The notes beneath the pieces are model-generated. The model was given only the letters and a program-made list of their open reading frames with translations, searched no databases and had not been told where the DNA came from. From the NCBI RefSeq assembly GCF_006494775.1, contig NZ_CP041146.1:2914001-2978000 (forward strand): a stretch of 64,000 nt of DNA, given 5' to 3'. Shown in pieces: positions 61,303-64,000 of this stretch. A program made the translations under genes and the position numbers. This DNA is from Nocardioides humi (lineage in GTDB: Bacteria > Actinomycetota > Actinomycetes > Propionibacteriales > Nocardioidaceae). Every line of letters begins with the position of its first letter. Positions within the stretch are counted from its first letter, which is position 1.

Positions 61303-61509
61303 ATGAGCACCACCCAGACCTTCACCGTCAGCGGCATGACCTGCGGCCACTGCGTCGCCTCCGTCACCGAGGAGGTGCAGGAGATCGCCGGCGTCGAGGC
61401 CGTCGCGGTCGACCTGCCCACCGGTGCGGTCACCGTCACCAGCGCCGCTCCCCTCGACGGGGCCGCCGTCAAGGCCGCCGTCGAGGAGGCCGGCTACCAG
61501 CTCGCATGA
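61303..61509 (+). CDS. copZ: Copper chaperone CopZ-like
   Basis: HMA-domain protein of 68 residues. MTCGHC has Cys14 and Cys17 as Cu(I) ligands and the domain is complete. It carries Cu(I) in the cytosol to the CopA ATPase. A GAGAGGA ribosome site precedes the ATG. Its stop overlaps the next gene start (ATGA at 61506-61509). Confidence 0.95.
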   Translation: MSTTQTFTVSGMTCGHCVASVTEEVQEIAGVEAVAVDLPTGAVTVTSAAPLDGAAVKAAVEEAGYQLA

Positions 61510-62429
61510 ACACGCCGACGCGGCTGGCGGGCTTCGGGGCCATCGCGGTCGCCGTGTTCGGCATCGCCCTGCTCGCCGGCCGGCTGACCGGTCCGGTCGA
61601 CGCGGAGCCCGCCGGGCACGACGACGCGCACGACGACCGCGTCCACCTCGCGCCCGCGACCACCGCCGAGATCCCGGGAGGGCTGATGACGTCCCAGGAC
61701 GGCTACACCCTCGCCCTCGCCGACGACCGCGCGTCCGCCGGCGACGGCACGCCGGTGAGCTTCACGATCAGCGGCCCGGACGGCGCTCCCGTGACGGCGT
61801 ACGACGTCCAGCACGAGAAGCAGCTCCACCTGATCGCCGTACGACGGGACTTCAGCGGGTTCCAGCACGTCCACCCGACGCTGCACGACGGCGTCTGGTC
61901 GACCGAGCTCGACCTGACGCCCGGGACCTGGCGGCTGTTCGCCGACTTCAAGGCCACCGGCGGCAGCGCCCTCACGCTCGGCGCGGACCTGGCGGTCGAG
62001 GGCGACTTCCGGCCGGCGACCACGGCCGGGGAGAGCCGGACCGCGACGGTCGACGGCTACGTGGTCACCCTCGACGGCGACCTGTCGGCCGGCGCCGACG
62101 CCCGGCTCACGCTGAGCGTCAGCCGGGACGGCGCGCCGGTCACCGACCTCCAGCCGTACCTCGGCGCCTACGGCCACCTGGTCGCGCTGCGCGCCGGCGA
62201 CCTCGCCTACCTCCATGTCCACCCGGACGGCGAGCCCGGCGACGGCACGACGCAGCCGGGGCCGGACGTCGTCTTCCACACCGCGGTCCCCAGCGCGGGG
62301 ACCTACCACCTCTATCTCGACTTCCAGCACGACGGCGTCGTCCGCACCGCGGCGTTCACCGTCACCGCCGGGGGTACCGGGACGACCGAGAGCGACGAGC
62401 ACGGAGAGAGCAGTGAGCACGGACACTGA
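61506..62429 (+). CDS. Membrane-anchored His-rich protein of the copper operon
   Basis: Exported or N-terminally anchored protein of 307 residues. Helix [20 protein letters not shown] is followed by His/Asp-rich [10 protein letters not shown]. Two similar beta-rich halves then follow, each with an HVHP motif: [20 protein letters not shown] and [20 protein letters not shown], each ending in a Tyr/Trp-x-Leu-x-x-Asp-Phe strand. The C-terminus is HGESSEHGH. This suggests periplasmic-side copper binding, cupredoxin-like fold being a guess. It overlaps copA by 17 bases, so they are coupled. Confidence 0.85.
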   Translation: MNTPTRLAGFGAIAVAVFGIALLAGRLTGPVDAEPAGHDDAHDDRVHLAPATTAEIPGGLMTSQDGYTLALADDRASAGDGTPVSFTISGPDGAPVTAYDVQHEKQLHLIAVRRDFSGFQHVHPTLHDGVWSTELDLTPGTWRLFADFKATGGSALTLGADLAVEGDFRPATTAGESRTATVDGYVVTLDGDLSAGADARLTLSVSRDGAPVTDLQPYLGAYGHLVALRAGDLAYLHVHPDGEPGDGTTQPGPDVVFHTAVPSAGTYHLYLDFQHDGVVRTAAFTVTAGGTGTTESDEHGESSEHGH

Positions 62430-64000
62430 CCACGCCACGCCCGAGCAGCAGGTCGAGCTCGCGCTGACCGGGATGACCTGCGCGTCCTGCGCGAACCGGA
62501 TCGAGCGCAAGCTCAACAAGCTCGACGGCGTCACCGCCACGGTCAACTACGCAACCGAGAAGGCGAAGGTGACCTACGCCGACGGCGTCTCGACCGACGA
62601 CCTGGTGGCCGCCGTCGAGGCGGCGGGGTACGGCGCGTCGCTGCCGCGGCCGCCGTCCACCTCGGGCGGGGGCGGCGAGGACGCGGTGGAGGACGACCCG
62701 GTCGCGCCACTGCGCCGGCGGCTGCTCGTCTCGGCGGTGCTGTCGGTGCCGGTGGTCGCGATGGCGATGGTGCCGGCGCTGCAGTTCGACAACTGGCAGT
62801 GGCTCTCGCTGACCCTGGCCGCGCCGGTCGTGGTGTGGGGCGCCTGGCCGTTCCACCGGGCGGCGTGGGCCAACCTGCGGCACGGCACGTCCACCATGGA
62901 CACGCTGATCTCGCTCGGCACGCTGGCCGCGCTGGGCTGGTCGCTGTACGCGCTGTTCTGGGGCACCGCCGGCGAGCCGGGCATGAAGCACCCGTTCGAG
63001 CTGACCATCGAGCGCAGCGACGGCAGCGGCAACATCTACCTCGAGGCCGCCGCCGGCGTGACGACCTTCATCCTCGCCGGGCGCTACTTCGAGCAGCGCT
63101 CCAAGCGGCGGGCCGGGGCGGCGCTCCGGGCGCTGCTCGAGCTGGGCGCGAAGGAGGTCGCGGTCCTCGGGCCCGACGACACCGAGACACGGGTGCCGGT
63201 CGGCGACCTGAAGAGCGGCGACCGGTTCGTCGTACGCCCGGGCGAGAAGATCGCCACCGACGGCGTGGTCGAGCGCGGCAGCTCCGCGGTCGACGCGTCG
63301 ATGCTGACCGGCGAGTCGGTGCCGGTCGAGGTCGGCGAGGGCGACACCGTGGTCGGCGCCACGGTGAACGCCGGCGGCCGGCTCGTCGTCCGGGCGACCC
63401 GCGTCGGCGCGGACACCCAGCTCGCGCAGATGGCGCGGCTGGTCGAGGACGCGCAGAACGGCAAGGCCGAGGTGCAGCGGCTGGCCGACCGGATCTCCGG
63501 CGTCTTCGTGCCGATCGTCATCCTGCTCGCGGCCGGGACCCTCGGGTTCTGGCTCGGCACCGGCAACGGCGCCGGCGCGGCGTTCACGGCCGCGGTCGCC
63601 GTCCTCATCATCGCGTGCCCCTGCGCCCTCGGCCTGGCCACGCCGACCGCCCTCATGGTCGGCACCGGCCGGGGCGCGCAGCTCGGCATCCTGATCAAGG
63701 GGCCCGAGGTGCTGGAGTCGACGCGTGCCGTCGACACCGTCGTCCTCGACAAGACCGGCACCGTCACGACCGGCACCATGGCGCTGCGCGACGTGATCGC
63801 CGCCGAGGGCGAGTCCGCAGACGACGTGCTGCGGTACGCCGGCGCGCTCGAGGACTCCTCCGAGCACCCGATCGCCCGGGCGATCGCCTCCGCCGCGCGG
63901 GAGCGGGGTCCGCTGCCGGCGGTCGAGGACTTCGCGAACGTCGAGGGGCTCGGCGTGCAGGGCGTGCTGGTCGACGGGGACGCGAGCCACGCCGTCCTGG
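62413..64000 (+). CDS. copA: Copper-exporting P1B-type ATPase, C-terminus beyond window edge
   Basis: Heavy-metal ATPase cut by the right edge (529 codons seen). Starts GTG at 62413 after GGAGAGAG. N-terminal HMA domain with MTCASC; then membrane helices, the actuator TGES ([14 protein letters not shown]), the membrane metal site CPC ([17 protein letters not shown]) and the phosphorylation motif DKTGT. The CPC motif identifies a Cu+-exporting ATPase. It pumps Cu(I) out of the cytosol. Last seen gene of the copper operon. Confidence 0.96.
   Translation, partial: MSTDTDHATPEQQVELALTGMTCASCANRIERKLNKLDGVTATVNYATEKAKVTYADGVSTDDLVAAVEAAGYGASLPRPPSTSGGGGEDAVEDDPVAPLRRRLLVSAVLSVPVVAMAMVPALQFDNWQWLSLTLAAPVVVWGAWPFHRAAWANLRHGTSTMDTLISLGTLAALGWSLYALFWGTAGEPGMKHPFELTIERSDGSGNIYLEAAAGVTTFILAGRYFEQRSKRRAGAALRALLELGAKEVAVLGPDDTETRVPVGDLKSGDRFVVRPGEKIATDGVVERGSSAVDASMLTGESVPVEVGEGDTVVGATVNAGGRLVVRATRVGADTQLAQMARLVEDAQNGKAEVQRLADRISGVFVPIVILLAAGTLGFWLGTGNGAGAAFTAAVAVLIIACPCALGLATPTALMVGTGRGAQLGILIKGPEVLESTRAVDTVVLDKTGTVTTGTMALRDVIAAEGESADDVLRYAGALEDSSEHPIARAIASAARERGPLPAVEDFANVEGLGVQGVLVDGDASHAVL

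Overview
The window is very G+C-rich, tightly packed DNA with many ATGA/GTGA start-stop overlaps, frequent GTG starts, LexA boxes of the TCGAAC-N4-GTTCGA type, CsoR/CmtR metal sensors and several ECF/TetR/GntR/IclR regulators. This points to a high-GC actinobacterial chromosome, most likely Nocardioides or a close relative in the Propionibacteriales (genus is inference). No tRNA, rRNA, phage, CRISPR array or complete insertion sequence was seen.

Layout. 1-4.6 kb: truncated cytochrome P450, then a disaccharide phosphorylase (GH65) with its HAD phosphoglucomutase-like partner. 4.6-9.5 kb: cytoplasmic histidine kinase/response regulator, a degenerate kinase-fold protein, a structured 442-base intergenic region and an LPATG surface protein. 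9.5-17.3 kb: MFS permease; epimerase/decarboxylase-fold/exonuclease III operon; NYN nuclease; secreted protein; GH25 lysozyme lipoprotein-thioredoxin-flavin oxidoreductase operon. 16.6-36.3 kb: two TetR/MpaB-type oxygenase modules, a UvrA paralogue, an ArsR-SRPBCC fusion, a beta-propeller plus ankyrin lipoprotein pair divergent from a two-component system, folE coupled to an FAD oxidoreductase, a pentapeptide-repeat protein, acetyltransferases and an AraC regulator.

36.3-43.4 kb: a polyamine import and catabolism locus (potA-potD-potB-potC-aldehyde dehydrogenase) divergent from a GntR regulator coupled to a free-standing Cache-domain protein. 43.4-47.6 kb: LysE exporter, two cation exporters and a CmtR-like sensor. 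47.6-51.5 kb: SOS-controlled DUF222/HNH protein, an ECF41 sigma factor with its decarboxylase-fold partner and a recognisable ECF41 promoter, and a DUF4241 protein. 51.5-58.7 kb: TetR- and IclR-controlled acyl-CoA metabolism genes (SDR, enoyl-reductase-like protein, acyl-CoA ligase, enoyl-CoA hydratase, CoA-transferase A and B). 58.7-64 kb: CNNM membrane protein, a 167-bp near-palindromic element, an acetyltransferase and a csoR-copZ-membrane protein-copA copper operon running off the right edge.

An important caveat for every user of this annotation: eight otherwise normal genes each carry one apparent single-base loss at a short C/G run. In each case adding one base restores a family-typical protein. 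The uniform direction suggests uncorrected homopolymer errors in the assembly rather than eight real pseudogenes. The best candidates for something undescribed are the 167-bp element at 60118-60284, whose arms differ almost only by changes that stay paired as G-U in plus-strand RNA, the coupled GntR/free Cache sensor of the polyamine locus, the predicted structured leader at 7884-7967, and the propeller/ankyrin secreted pair.
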